Assembly: GCA_900550025.1 (NCBI GenBank)
Contig: URQP01000032.1
Coordinates: forward strand, 1-21,962
Reading direction: 5' to 3'
Length of the DNA: 21,962 nucleotides
From: an uncultured Porphyromonadaceae bacterium
Lineage (GTDB): Bacteria; Bacteroidota; Bacteroidia; Bacteroidales; Muribaculaceae
Position 1 is the first letter of the stretch. Each line of letters opens with the position of its first letter. Made by a program: the position numbers and the translations under genes. The notes under the pieces are model-generated. The model worked only from the letters and a program-made list of their open reading frames with translations. It searched no databases and was not told the origin of the DNA. This document shows positions 8,432 to 17,700 of this stretch, in pieces.

Positions 8432-9397
8432 TTATTTTACGCGCAGCACTTTGCCGAGCGAGAGCGTGGTGTTGCTCGAAATGCCGTTGAGGCGGCAAAG
8501 TGTGGAGACTGTGGTTCCGTAGCGGCGGGCAATCTTGCCCAATGTGTCGCCCTTGCGCACTTTGTAGGTTTTCTTGGAGCCGCTTGCGCTGTAAGAGTTC
8601 TTTTTCTTGCTGACTTTAGCCGCATATTTGGCGTTGGCTTCCGGAGAGTAGTCGCGCGCTTTGGTATATGTCTTTTTGTTGAAAGTGTAGTAGTCGGTAT
8701 GGGTTGTCTGGTTGGCGAAGTCGAATATACCCATCGGGTTGATTGCATATCCCATGAAGCGTGTCTCGAAGTGGAGATGCGGGCCGGTGCTTCGTCCGGT
8801 GCTTCCTCCTAATGCTATTGGTTCGCCCACTTTGACATCCTGATTCGGTTTCACGAGGAATTTCGACAAGTGTCCGTATACGGTTTCAAGTCCGTTGGCA
8901 TGGCGTATTATGACATAATAGCCGTATCCTCTGCGCTCGTATTTCGTCAGGCGTACTTTCCCGCTGAAAGCGGCTCTGACGGTGTCGCCTGTCTGGAGTT
9001 TCAGGTCTACTCCTTTGTGGGAGCGGCGGAAACGCGGGCGGTAGCCGTAAGGCGATGTTATATATCCCGGCACAGGCATTGCATACTCGCTGACATCAAT
9101 CCTTACATTGTCGGGGACTTCCATCCCTCCGTAGGGGTTGACTAATTGGCTGTTCCAGCTTTCTGTGTATATGTCGATTTCAGGCTCCTCTTCCTCTTGG
9201 AGGATTATGTCCATGAATTTTTTTGTCTCGTCGATTTTGATTTGTTCCTGAATGTCGCGCTGAGAGGCAATAAGCATCTCATGCATGTCGTTGTGTGCCG
9301 ATACCGACCGGAGCTGTTGTGCATTTACCGGGAATGACAATGCAGCCAATGTCAAGGCTCCTGCGCCTAATATCTTGCCTATACTGTTGAAAATCAT
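8432..9397 (-). CDS. Secreted M23 (LytM-type) metallopeptidase with C-terminal LysM domain
   Basis: A 321-residue predicted cell-wall endopeptidase. Residues 1-26 form a Sec signal peptide (cut after PVNA). The peptidase domain covers about 105-225 and keeps the full zinc/catalytic set: HKGVD (His127, Asp131), GHLSKF (His176) and PHLHFE (His207, His209). A basic, Ser-rich linker (about 245-275) leads to a LysM peptidoglycan-binding domain at 277-320 (TYKVRKGDTLGKIARRYGT). Active residues are intact, so it may cut peptide cross-links directly or, like some LytM proteins, control amidases; the complete motif favours the former. The ATG at 9395-9397 is preceded by AAGGAGAAG, unusually good for this phylum. 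The gene follows ndk by 34 bases and ends at a strong terminator, suggesting an ndk-M23 transcript. Confidence 0.95.
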   Translation of the reverse strand: MIFNSIGKILGAGALTLAALSFPVNAQQLRSVSAHNDMHEMLIASQRDIQEQIKIDETKKFMDIILQEEEEPEIDIYTESWNSQLVNPYGGMEVPDNVRIDVSEYAMPVPGYITSPYGYRPRFRRSHKGVDLKLQTGDTVRAAFSGKVRLTKYERRGYGYYVIIRHANGLETVYGHLSKFLVKPNQDVKVGEPIALGGSTGRSTGPHLHFETRFMGYAINPMGIFDFANQTTHTDYYTFNKKTYTKARDYSPEANAKYAAKVSKKKNSYSASGSKKTYKVRKGDTLGKIARRYGTTVSTLCRLNGISSNTTLSLGKVLRVK

Positions 9398-9431
9398 TAC
9401 TTCTCCTTCCGTTGTTTTGTATTATGGGTTG

Positions 9432-9893
9432 TCAAATTTCGTCTTCTGCATATAAGTATTCAAGCATTGCCGGCTTGAAGTCGAATATTTCCGATTTGTT
9501 GAAAAATCTCGCGAGCTCTATTTCAGCGTTTTCTACGGAGTCTGATGCGTGGACAATGTTCTGCTGTCCGCTCATGCTGTAGTCGCCACGGATTGTTCCC
9601 GGTTCTGCTTTCCTTGAATTTGTAGCGCCGGTCATTGCCCTTACGACAGCGACCGCATCGACACCTCTTACGCACATTACCACTACCGGCGAAGCCATCA
9701 TCGACTTCTTGAGCAAAGGGAAAAACGGACGCTCGACAAGGTGGGCATAATGCTCGGCAAGTATCTTGTCATCGAGCTGAACCATTTTCATACCTGCGAT
9801 AATCAGACCTTTTTTCTCGAAGCGGGAGATGACTTCTCCCATCAATCCTCTTATCACCGCTGAGGGTTTTAGTATGACAAGCGTCTGTTCCAT
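9432..9893 (-). CDS. ndk: Nucleoside diphosphate kinase
   Basis: Transfers the gamma phosphate of ATP to other (deoxy)nucleoside diphosphates through a phospho-histidine. The 153-residue product has the expected start (QTLVILKPSAV, with the active-site Lys9), the MTGATNSRKAEPGTIRGDY loop (87-105), and the phosphorylated His115 in NIVHASDS. The length is normal for the family and all catalytic positions that I can identify are present. It is transcribed on the - strand, probably from the -7 element at 9937-9944, with the M23 peptidase gene following 34 bases downstream. Cytosolic. Confidence 0.97.
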   Translation of the reverse strand: MEQTLVILKPSAVIRGLMGEVISRFEKKGLIIAGMKMVQLDDKILAEHYAHLVERPFFPLLKKSMMASPVVVMCVRGVDAVAVVRAMTGATNSRKAEPGTIRGDYSMSGQQNIVHASDSVENAEIELARFFNKSEIFDFKPAMLEYLYAEDEI

Positions 9894-9936
9894 ATTGCTT
9901 CCGGCGAGTAAGTTTGTAAAAACATAAATTCGACTT

Positions 9937-9944
9937 CAAATTTA
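9937..9944 (-). promoter_or_regulatory. Predicted -7 element for ndk
   Basis: On the - strand this reads TAAATTTG, matching TAnnTTTG. Transcription would begin about 9930, giving a leader of some 37 bases. No TTG is found at the proper -33 distance, so the promoter is only half supported. Confidence 0.5.
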
Positions 9945-10067
9945 TCAATTATTTCCGAGACAGTGAAATATGATGTTGCCGGACGTTGTTCTATTTATGA
10001 AATTTTAAGGTATTGCAGATGCCGGTTAATTGTTTTTATGTTATGCCGTTCGTAAAGTGAATGGGGG

Positions 10068-12158
10068 TTAACTTATTCTGCTCCAATTCACTGTCTTGTC
10101 GAAATGCAGGTGCAGTTGTTCGAGCAGTATGCGGTTTGCGGGCGATTGCAAGTCGGGGTCATTGTCGAGTACGGAATTGGCGCAATCTCGTGCCAATGAC
10201 AGTATTTGTCCGTCGGTGGCGAGATTGGCTATGCGCATATTGAAGGCTATGCCGCTTTGTTGTGTCCCCTCTATGTCGCCGGGACCGCGCATTTGCATGT
10301 CGGCTTCCGCGATGCGGAAGCCGTCGGTCGTTTCGGTCATTATTTCCAGCCGCCGGCGGGTGTCTTTTGTTATGTTGTGTTTTGACATCAGTATGCAGTA
10401 TGACTGGTCTGCGCCTCTTCCTACGCGCCCGCGCAGCTGGTGGAGCTGCGACAGTCCGAACCGTTCGGCATTCTCGATTACCATTACCGAGGCGTTAGGG
10501 ACGTTTACGCCGACTTCGATAACGGTTGTTGCCACGAGTATCTGCGTCTTGCCGGTCACGAATTGCTGCATCTGGTAGTCTTTTTCTGCGGGTTTCATTT
10601 TACCGTGAACGAAACTTACCTTGAATTCTTTGAATGTGTGGCAGATGTATTCATAGCCGTTTTCGAGGGCTTTCAGGTCGAGTTTCTCGTTTTCTTGTAT
10701 CAGCGGGTATACGATGTAGGCCTGTCTTCCGAGCTTAAGTTGCTTGTAAATGGCTTGATTGACACGGTCGCGGCTGTTTTCGTACATAAGCAGAGTGGTT
10801 ACAGGCTTGCGTCCCGGCGGAAGCTCGTCGATTACGGAGACGTCGAGGTCGCCGTAGACTGTCATTGCCAATGTCCGTGGAATCGGTGTCGCCGTCATGA
10901 CGAGTATGTGCGGGGGGATGATGCTTTTGTTCCAGAGTTTTGCGCGCTGGGCGACTCCAAAGCGGTGCTGCTCGTCGATAATGACAAGCCCTAACCGTTG
11001 GAATTCTACATTGTCCTCGATTACGGCGTGTGTGCCGATTAGCAGTTTGACGGAACCGTCCGTCAGTCCTGCGTGGATTTCCTCCCTTTTCGACTTTTTT
11101 GTCGAGCCGGTGAGCAGTTCCACCCATATGCCGATTTGTCCGGCAAGCTGGCTGAGCGATTCATAATGCTGCGTTGCAAGTATTTCCGTAGGAGCCATAA
11201 GGCAGGTCTGATAGCCATTGTCGACTGCCATCAGTGCCGACATCAATGCCACTATGGTCTTTCCGCTGCCTACATCGCCTTGCAGCAGGCGGTTCATTTG
11301 CCGTCCGCTTCCCATGTCGGCGCGTATTTCTTTCAGCACCCGCTTTTGCGCTCCGGTCAGAGGGAACGGAAGGACTTCAAAGTAGAAGCGGTTGAACGAT
11401 TCTCCGATATGGCTGAAACGGTAGCCTTTTATTTTGGCGTTCCTGTTTTTGGCATATCTGAGGATGTTGAGCTGTATGAGGAACAGTTCCTCGAATTTCA
11501 GCCGCAGTTTGGCTTTTTGCAGTTTGTCGACAGATTCCGGGTTGTGGATATTGACAAGTGCGTCACGCAACCCCATAAGCCGGTATCGTGTTATGATTTC
11601 CTGAGGCAGTGTCTCGGGAATGTATTTTATTTTCTCGAACAGGTTCTGGATTAGCTGCTGGATTGTCCTCGATGTGAAGGAGCGGTTGCGCAGAGTCTCG
11701 GTGAGATTGTAGATTCCCCTCAGTCCGTATGGCTGGTGCTCTTCCTGAAATGTCTCCACTTCGGGGTGTGCCATGCTGTACCGTCCGTTGAAAATGGACG
11801 GCTTTCCGAAAAGTATGTAGGTCTTGCCTGTCTGGTAGCTTTCGCGTATTGATTTTATCCGGTTGAACCATACTACGTCGATTGTGGCCGTGCCGTCGGA
11901 GAACAGGGCTTGCAATCTGCGCTTCGCGCCTTCTCCATGTTCCGTAAAAGTGATGAAGCGTCCTTTAAGCTGTATGTATGGCTGCTCTCCTTCAAGGTCT
12001 TTTATCTGATATATTTTGCTGCGGTCGATGTAGCGGAACGGAAAATAATATAGCAGGTCGTAATAGGTGCGTATGCCGAGTTGCTTGTCGAGCAATTCGG
12101 CACGCTTTGGCCCCACGCCTGTGAGGTATTTTATGTCGAGTTCCGTGATTTTGTTCAT
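10068..12158 (-). CDS. recG: ATP-dependent DNA helicase RecG
   Basis: RecG remodels stalled replication forks and branched recombination intermediates. The 696-residue protein has the N-terminal helix-hairpin-helix-like start (YLTGVGPKRAELL) and the wedge/OB domain (about 60-135), followed by the superfamily 2 helicase core: Walker A GDVGSGKT at 294-301, APTEILA near 322-328, Walker B DEQH at 395-398, TATPIPRT, and the C-terminal helicase motifs TTVIEVGVNVP and QLRGRVGRG. Length is normal for Bacteroidota. Its ATG overlaps the ispD stop in an ATGA arrangement, so the two are translationally coupled. It is the last gene of a three-gene - strand operon (thioesterase, ispD, recG). I see no strong terminator in the 174 bases before ndk. 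Confidence 0.97.
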   Translation of the reverse strand: MNKITELDIKYLTGVGPKRAELLDKQLGIRTYYDLLYYFPFRYIDRSKIYQIKDLEGEQPYIQLKGRFITFTEHGEGAKRRLQALFSDGTATIDVVWFNRIKSIRESYQTGKTYILFGKPSIFNGRYSMAHPEVETFQEEHQPYGLRGIYNLTETLRNRSFTSRTIQQLIQNLFEKIKYIPETLPQEIITRYRLMGLRDALVNIHNPESVDKLQKAKLRLKFEELFLIQLNILRYAKNRNAKIKGYRFSHIGESFNRFYFEVLPFPLTGAQKRVLKEIRADMGSGRQMNRLLQGDVGSGKTIVALMSALMAVDNGYQTCLMAPTEILATQHYESLSQLAGQIGIWVELLTGSTKKSKREEIHAGLTDGSVKLLIGTHAVIEDNVEFQRLGLVIIDEQHRFGVAQRAKLWNKSIIPPHILVMTATPIPRTLAMTVYGDLDVSVIDELPPGRKPVTTLLMYENSRDRVNQAIYKQLKLGRQAYIVYPLIQENEKLDLKALENGYEYICHTFKEFKVSFVHGKMKPAEKDYQMQQFVTGKTQILVATTVIEVGVNVPNASVMVIENAERFGLSQLHQLRGRVGRGADQSYCILMSKHNITKDTRRRLEIMTETTDGFRIAEADMQMRGPGDIEGTQQSGIAFNMRIANLATDGQILSLARDCANSVLDNDPDLQSPANRILLEQLHLHFDKTVNWSRIS

Positions 12159-12832
12159 CCTTCTCGTCCGGCAATAATCGTTTCTGCTATTTTCAGGTCT
12201 ATGGGACGGGTGATTTTTATGTTTCCCGGGTCGCCGTCGTAAAGCGTCACTGGGTGTCCGCTGAATTCCACTACCGAAGCGTCGTCGGTGAACAGCGGGC
12301 TGTAGTCGGCGGTATATGCTTCTTTGAGCGTTTTAAGGTCGAACACTTGTGGCGTTTGTACGGCCACCAATGTTTCGCGGTTGACCGGATGGCTTCCTTG
12401 CCGGTCAAGCTGGCGTATGCTGTCGGTGACGGCAATGGCAGGAATCGCCGAACCGCACATTTCGGCCGTTGCATATCCTTTTTTGATGAGTGCTTCAGTC
12501 GCTAATGGGCGAGCGCCGTCGTGTACGGCTACGATGCCATCATTGCCGTGTATGGCGGATAGGGCGTTGCGCACTGATTCAAAACGGCTTTTCCCTCCTG
12601 CGGCTATCGAGTGGGGCGTTTTGAAGTCGTATTGCCTGCATAGGTCATTCCACAGCGTGATATGTTCTGATGGCAAGGCTACGATTATTTTTATTGAATT
12701 GTCGTAGCTGTTGAAAGCATCGATAGTGTGCATCAGCAACGGCTTGCCCGCAAGCGTGACGAATTGTTTCGGCACTGTCGAGCCGAATCGGCTGCCCGAG
12801 CCTCCTGCTACTATTATGGCGTATCTTTCCAT
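12155..12832 (-). CDS. ispD: 2-C-methyl-D-erythritol 4-phosphate cytidylyltransferase
   Basis: IspD couples CTP with methylerythritol phosphate, the third step of the non-mevalonate isoprenoid pathway. The product has the nucleotide-binding start IIVAGGSGSRFGS-x-x-PKQF, where the usual Met after the Arg is Phe, then VHDGARPL in the middle and the AVQTPQVFD and TDDASVVE motifs. An upstream in-frame ATG at 12862 would give 235 residues and overlap the thioesterase gene by 23 bases. I prefer ATG 12832 (225 residues) because the family begins right before the IIVAGG strand. It then starts 7 bases after the thioesterase stop. The 3' end overlaps recG by 4 bases. Its enzyme family marks a bacterium using the MEP route. 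Confidence 0.95.
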   Translation of the reverse strand: MERYAIIVAGGSGSRFGSTVPKQFVTLAGKPLLMHTIDAFNSYDNSIKIIVALPSEHITLWNDLCRQYDFKTPHSIAAGGKSRFESVRNALSAIHGNDGIVAVHDGARPLATEALIKKGYATAEMCGSAIPAIAVTDSIRQLDRQGSHPVNRETLVAVQTPQVFDLKTLKEAYTADYSPLFTDDASVVEFSGHPVTLYDGDPGNIKITRPIDLKIAETIIAGREG

Positions 12833-12839
12833 GATGCTG

Positions 12840-13595
12840 TCATTTGGTTTGTCTGTGTGCAAATATGATCCGTGCGCGGCATAGTGAGGTTGTGCCGTCG
12901 GCTATCTCTGCCTTGCAGTCTTCCGGGTCGGAATCGTCGAGCCATACGCTCACTTCGGTGTCGATATAAGTCTCTTTTATGAATGTTATCTCGAATCTCC
13001 GGATGGAATGGCTGTCGTAGAATTGCAGCGGGAACATGTCGAGTATGGCACAGATGTATTTTACCGTATTGACATGGCGGTTGAAGTCGATGTCGCTGTA
13101 GCGGAACGTATGCCTGGCTTCGTGCAGACGCTCTACGGCCTTTATTTTCGATTGGCGTTCAATCGGGCATTCTTTTTCCGCTATGTGGTCGGCCATCGAC
13201 GCTAATGCCGAGATGTCGCAGCTTGTTCGCGCGTTGGTGTCGATTACCGACCATATTGTCCGGGCGTAGCCTGTCGCCGTGCCGTCGCCGTCGAGTATTT
13301 CTATGTTGCGCTCCGAGAAATGGCGGTTGAACGACTCTATCCATGTGGCCAGCGTGTAGTTCTCTCCGGCTTTAGGATACCGTTCCATTTCGATTGCCAT
13401 CCTCGACAGCACCCATGCCTGATTGTCACGGCTAAGCCTCCGGTAACCTATGCCGAGGGAATCGGCATGGAGTGTAGCCACTTCTATGATGCGGTTCACG
13501 AGCAGCCACAATGGCATTTCCTGCTCGCTGTTGCATTCACCGGGCAGCAGATAGAACTGCCGTGAGAATACGTTGTTTATGTTTTTGGCTTCCAT
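12840..13595 (-). CDS. Acyl-ACP thioesterase (FatA/FatB-like family)
   Basis: A 251-residue hydrolase that releases fatty acids from acyl carrier protein. It has the double hot-dog layout of the family: the N-terminal half includes ADSLGIGYRRL and QAWVLSRMAIEMERYP, and the second half holds the catalytic segment DIDFNRHVNTVKYI with Asn172 and His174. C-terminal strand RRFEITFIKETYIDTEVSVW follows. Bacterial members of this plant-type family are common in Bacteroidota and Firmicutes; chain-length preference cannot be read from sequence. It is the first gene of an operon with ispD (7-base gap to the chosen start) and recG. A weak -7 element at 13612-13619 gives a very short leader. Confidence 0.92.
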   Translation of the reverse strand: MEAKNINNVFSRQFYLLPGECNSEQEMPLWLLVNRIIEVATLHADSLGIGYRRLSRDNQAWVLSRMAIEMERYPKAGENYTLATWIESFNRHFSERNIEILDGDGTATGYARTIWSVIDTNARTSCDISALASMADHIAEKECPIERQSKIKAVERLHEARHTFRYSDIDFNRHVNTVKYICAILDMFPLQFYDSHSIRRFEITFIKETYIDTEVSVWLDDSDPEDCKAEIADGTTSLCRARIIFAHRQTK

Positions 13596-13611
13596 ATCGT
13601 TTTTATTATTG

Positions 13612-13619
13612 CAAATTTA
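13612..13619 (-). promoter_or_regulatory. Predicted -7 element for the thioesterase-ispD-recG operon
   Basis: The - strand reads TAAATTTG, matching TAnnTTTG and identical to the element before ndk. It lies only 17 bases before the ATG at 13595, so the leader would be about 10 bases. No -33 TTG is present at the usual distance. Confidence 0.45.
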
Positions 13620-13709
13620 GAAAATATTGATGAATAAGTGAGTGTTTAGAGGCTTATGGCTGATTAAATTGAACTAATGGCGGATAAATCTGTTTTATAA
13701 TAAAACGTA

Positions 13710-14648
13710 ATGCGTATGGAAAAAGTTGCTAAGAACATATTGGAGTTGGTGGGAAATACTCCGTTGATGGAGTTGGGACGGTTCAGCCGCGAGAAAGGGC
13801 TTTCCTCTCCTTTGGTAGCGAAGTTGGAATATTTCAACCCTGCCGGAAGCGTGAAGGACCGTGTGGCGTTGTCGCTTGTGGAGGATGCCGAGCGGCGCGG
13901 AGTGCTGGGTCAGGGCGGTACCATAATAGAACCTACGAGCGGTAATACCGGTATCGGTCTGGCTATGGTGGCCACTGTCAGGGGCTATCGGCTTATATTG
14001 ACGATGCCTGAGACTATGAGCGTGGAACGCCGTAAGCTGCTTAAAGCCTTGGGGGCGGAAATAGTGCTTACCCCGGGAGCTGAAGGGATGACGGGCGCGA
14101 TTGCCGAGGCGGAACGCTTGAAGGAATCCATTTCCGGGGCAGTGATATTGCAGCAATTCGAGAATCCGGCGAATGTCGAGGCGCACCGCCGCACTACGGC
14201 ACAGGAAATCTGGCGGGATGCCGATGGGAAAATTGATGTTTTTGTGGCATGTGTGGGGACTGGCGGTACGGTGACAGGTATAGGCAGTGTGTTGAAAGAA
14301 AAGAATCCGTCTGTGCGTATTGTTGCCGTAGAGCCGGCATCGTCGCCTGTCCTGTCGGGCGGAAAGCCGGGCGCGCATAAGATACAGGGGATAGGAGCGG
14401 GTTTTGTTCCTAATATTTACGACAGTTCCGTAGTAGATGAGGTCGTTGCGGTTGAGGATGCCGACGCTTTTCAGGCAAGCCGCGATTTGGCGAGAACCGA
14501 GGGGGTGCTGGTCGGCATATCATCGGGGGCGGCTCTCCATGCCGCCGCAGAAATGGCTTTACGGCCGGAAAATGCAGGAAAGCGGGTCGTGGTTCTGTTG
14601 CCCGATACCGGCGAGCGTTATCTTTCTACGGATTTGTTCGCGGATTGA
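13710..14648 (+). CDS. cysK: Cysteine synthase (O-acetylserine sulfhydrylase)
   Basis: A PLP enzyme that makes cysteine from O-acetylserine and sulfide. The 312-residue product shows the PLP lysine in NPAGSVKDR (Lys49), the substrate loop PTSGNTG (75-81), the phosphate-binding [10 protein letters not shown] in the middle, the [11 protein letters not shown] segment, and the late GISSGAA. Length and motifs fit CysK/CysM-type enzymes, with CysK more likely from the KIQGIGAGF segment. The ATG at 13716 (MEKVAKNI) is an alternative start two codons later. It is a single-gene unit between divergently oriented and convergent neighbours: the thioesterase operon starts 114 bases upstream on the other strand, and the gene ends before a bidirectional terminator. 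I found no convincing promoter consensus before it. Confidence 0.96.
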   Translation: MRMEKVAKNILELVGNTPLMELGRFSREKGLSSPLVAKLEYFNPAGSVKDRVALSLVEDAERRGVLGQGGTIIEPTSGNTGIGLAMVATVRGYRLILTMPETMSVERRKLLKALGAEIVLTPGAEGMTGAIAEAERLKESISGAVILQQFENPANVEAHRRTTAQEIWRDADGKIDVFVACVGTGGTVTGIGSVLKEKNPSVRIVAVEPASSPVLSGGKPGAHKIQGIGAGFVPNIYDSSVVDEVVAVEDADAFQASRDLARTEGVLVGISSGAALHAAAEMALRPENAGKRVVVLLPDTGERYLSTDLFAD

Positions 14649-14668
14649 AAGTGAGTGGTAATAAAAAG

Positions 14669-14714
14669 GCAAGCGGCATATATGCGGAAATGTGTATATA
14701 CCGCTTGCTTTCTT
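14669..14714. terminator. Long bidirectional terminator between cysK and the macroglobulin gene
   Basis: GCAAGCGG (14669-14676) pairs with CCGCTTGC (14701-14708). Inside this, ATATATGC (14678-14685) pairs with GTGTATAT (14692-14699) through G-U wobbles around a 6-base loop, with one mismatch between the two parts. The + side runs into TTTCTT and the - side into TTTTTATT, so both converging genes can stop here. Confidence 0.88.
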
Positions 14715-14720
14715 GTTCGC

Positions 14721-17700
14721 TTATTGTGCGGTTACTGTAGTCCCGGCAGTGTGAGCCACTTGCTGCGGAGCATATTGGCATTGCAGGGTGGCTATGCCGC
14801 TGCTGCACGTTCCGGCGTTGTTGACGAACACGTCATAGGCAATCACCCGCGTTCCTTTCGTCAACCGGTTGAAGAATATGTTTGTCGCCGAGTCGCGGGT
14901 CTCGCGCAGGTAGCGCGTGCCTTCTGCATATTCATAAACAGGAAGCTGGTCGACCGGCTCGAAGATTGCAGCACGGTCGTCGGTAAGCGCCACGTAGTCG
15001 AGGTCGCGGGCGGTCTTGATGACTATTCTCACTTGCAGGCGGTCGCCGATTTTGAAATTTGTGACCGGAATGCTTTCCAATTTGCCGTCCTTTCCGTAGC
15101 GGTAGAATGTCTTTTCTATACGGATGTCGGGCGACGACGCTTTCTCTACCGTTGCCATCGGCGCTTCGTAGCGGTAATATACCGCGCCCCATGCCGGGTT
15201 GTCGCTATGGCGTTTCACGGTGAGATTTTTGCCTTTCCCATCGGTTACGGTCTGTTTTACATATCCGAAATATGCGTCGGCATCGCCTGTGGAGATTTTT
15301 TCCTTGCCGAATTTGATTTCAGGCTTGCGGCGGTCGCTGTTTTTCCAGTCGCTTCCGGTTGCAAGCACGGCGTTCACAGCGTCGCAGGCTGCCGGTGTCG
15401 CTCCCCAGTTGAGGGTTTCCTTGCTTAGCAGTATCCAGCGGCGGATGTTGTCGATGTCGGGGTCGGCCGGGTTGACTTTGTAGAATGCTTTCAACGCGGT
15501 GGCGGCGAGTTTCACCTTGTCGCAATTGTCAACGTCCCAATAGTATCCGGCCGTTGACTTGCGGGCATATTGCCGCAGCGATTCCACAATCTTTGCTGCT
15601 TCGGCTTTCTCTCCATAGTTGGCGAGCAGCATTGCGGCTTCCGCCTTGTCTTCGATTGTGAATTTTCCACAGTGTTTTTTCGTGCGGTCGACGATACTGT
15701 CCCTTGCCGCCATTATTAGCTCATTGGGCATATTGTTGCCGACCAGCATCGAGCGGATGAAGATGTATTCCGAATAGCGCGGATAGACGGTTTCCGGCTT
15801 CTCGGCTTTTTGGATGTTCGCTATCATCATGCTGTCGGCGTATTCAGTGGCATGCTCGACGATGTCGTTGAGCAGTGGGTCGAAAGCGTCAAGATAGCCG
15901 GCCTCTTTCAGATATCCGAAGCGCGAAAGCACATTCCACGTCGTGAACTCCGACGATTCGTTGCCTTTTATCCACGTGAATCCGCCGTCGGCGTTCTGCA
16001 AGTCGCGTAGCGAGGTGAGAGACTTTTGCAGGCGGTACTGTATGGTTGCCGAGTCGGTCAACTCTATGAGCTTGTCCATCATCTCTGTCTCGGATTCTGC
16101 TGCTCTTAACCATGGACTGTCTTCATGCCCTACGGTTTTCAGCTCGCTGTTCTTTTGCAGGTTCGATTTCTGTATGTTGGCGGCGTTCCATTGCTTGATT
16201 GCTTCCGATACTTGACGGTCGCCGTTTACGATTGCCGAGCCTATAGCCGTGACGTAATAATTGTTGACCAAGGCCGATGCAGTCTGGCTTTCCGACATTA
16301 TCGACGGCAGTGCTGTGACGACGTACCACACAGGGTTGTCGCAGTATTCCACTGTTATTGTACCGCTTGTTCCGAATTTCGGCACGTCTATTTTCGTTTC
16401 TTTTTGATTCTCCGTCAGGAAGAACGGCACGGCTTCGACAACTTCCGTGGTAGCCGGGAGTATGGTGATGAGCGATTGCTCGCCGTCGCTGTATTCCTCG
16501 TTTGCGGCTTTTATTCTGTAACCTATTTCTCCTTTAAACCCTTTCGCATCAAGCGTGGTGCTTACGGTTTCCGAGCCGTTGGCGGCAAGGTTGCAGTCGT
16601 AATTATATGTGCTGGAGATTTTTCCTGTTGCAGGGTCGAATATCTCGACAGTCACGGTGGCATCCGACGGATTGCCGCTGTTGTTCATAACGGTGGCTTT
16701 CAGTTCCACTTTATCGCCGGTACGTACGAAACGCGGCAGGTTTGGCTGTACCATCAGCGGCTTGTTGGCCGTAATCAACCGGTTGACGGCATCGGCTTTC
16801 ATATCGGCGGTGTAGGCTATTGCCGTGAATTGCCATTGCGTGTTGCGGTCGGGCACGGTAAACTCTATGGTGACCACGCCGTCATTGTCGCTTACCAACG
16901 CCGGCATAAAGAACGCGTTCTTCACGTCAGGGTCGCGGTAACTGTTCTTGTCTGATGTCGCCTCTTCTGTCTGTGCTGTTGTGCTGACTACGAGAGATTC
17001 TTCCAGCATCGCTCCGCTGTCGGAAACGGCATCTTGCTTAGTGCTGTTATAAGTCGGGGCAGAGCCGAATGCGGAGTTGAGGCTTTTCGTCCTCATCACT
17101 TCAGCTTGTGCGAATACTGTGTTGTAGAACGATTGTCCGTACATATTCAGATAGGGCATTGTAAACGAGGGTACGCTTAGTGCCTTGTATGTGGTCGATG
17201 CCGATGTCGATGAGTTGTAATAGTACGGTTGCTGGTAGCTGAACGGATCGTGGCTGAAGCTACGTATGATGTACGAATTGTAGGTGTTGTCCTGTATCTT
17301 GTTGAGGGCTGCATCGTACATGTCGGCAATCATAGCTCCGACGTATTTTTGTCCGTTGTTTCCGCTCAGGCGCAATTTCCACGTCTCGCGGCTTCCGGGC
17401 GTGATGTTGTCACGGAACGTTTCCGTGACGATTCTCATCGTGTCGGCAGGAACAGCAGGGATAAGGGAGATTACTTTATTATATACCTTGTGGTTTCTGA
17501 TTGCGAGCAGTTCAATCTTTGCTTCGCCGTCTTTCGGAATCAAGGCTTTGCCTTCAAACACTCGTATTCCTTTCATAAATGGTCGCCAGCCTTCGTTGAT
17601 TATTTCACCGTCGCTGTTTGAGACTATTGAATAGACAAAAGTGTCGTTGCTCGACCCTAAGGTGAAAGAGAAGTTGCCTTCGGTGTCGCACTTCACTTCT

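Noticed and set aside
8303..8812. 169-codon + strand frame overlapping the terminator and the M23 gene
   Set aside because: It runs through a strong terminator and is antisense to the LysM and peptidase coding region.
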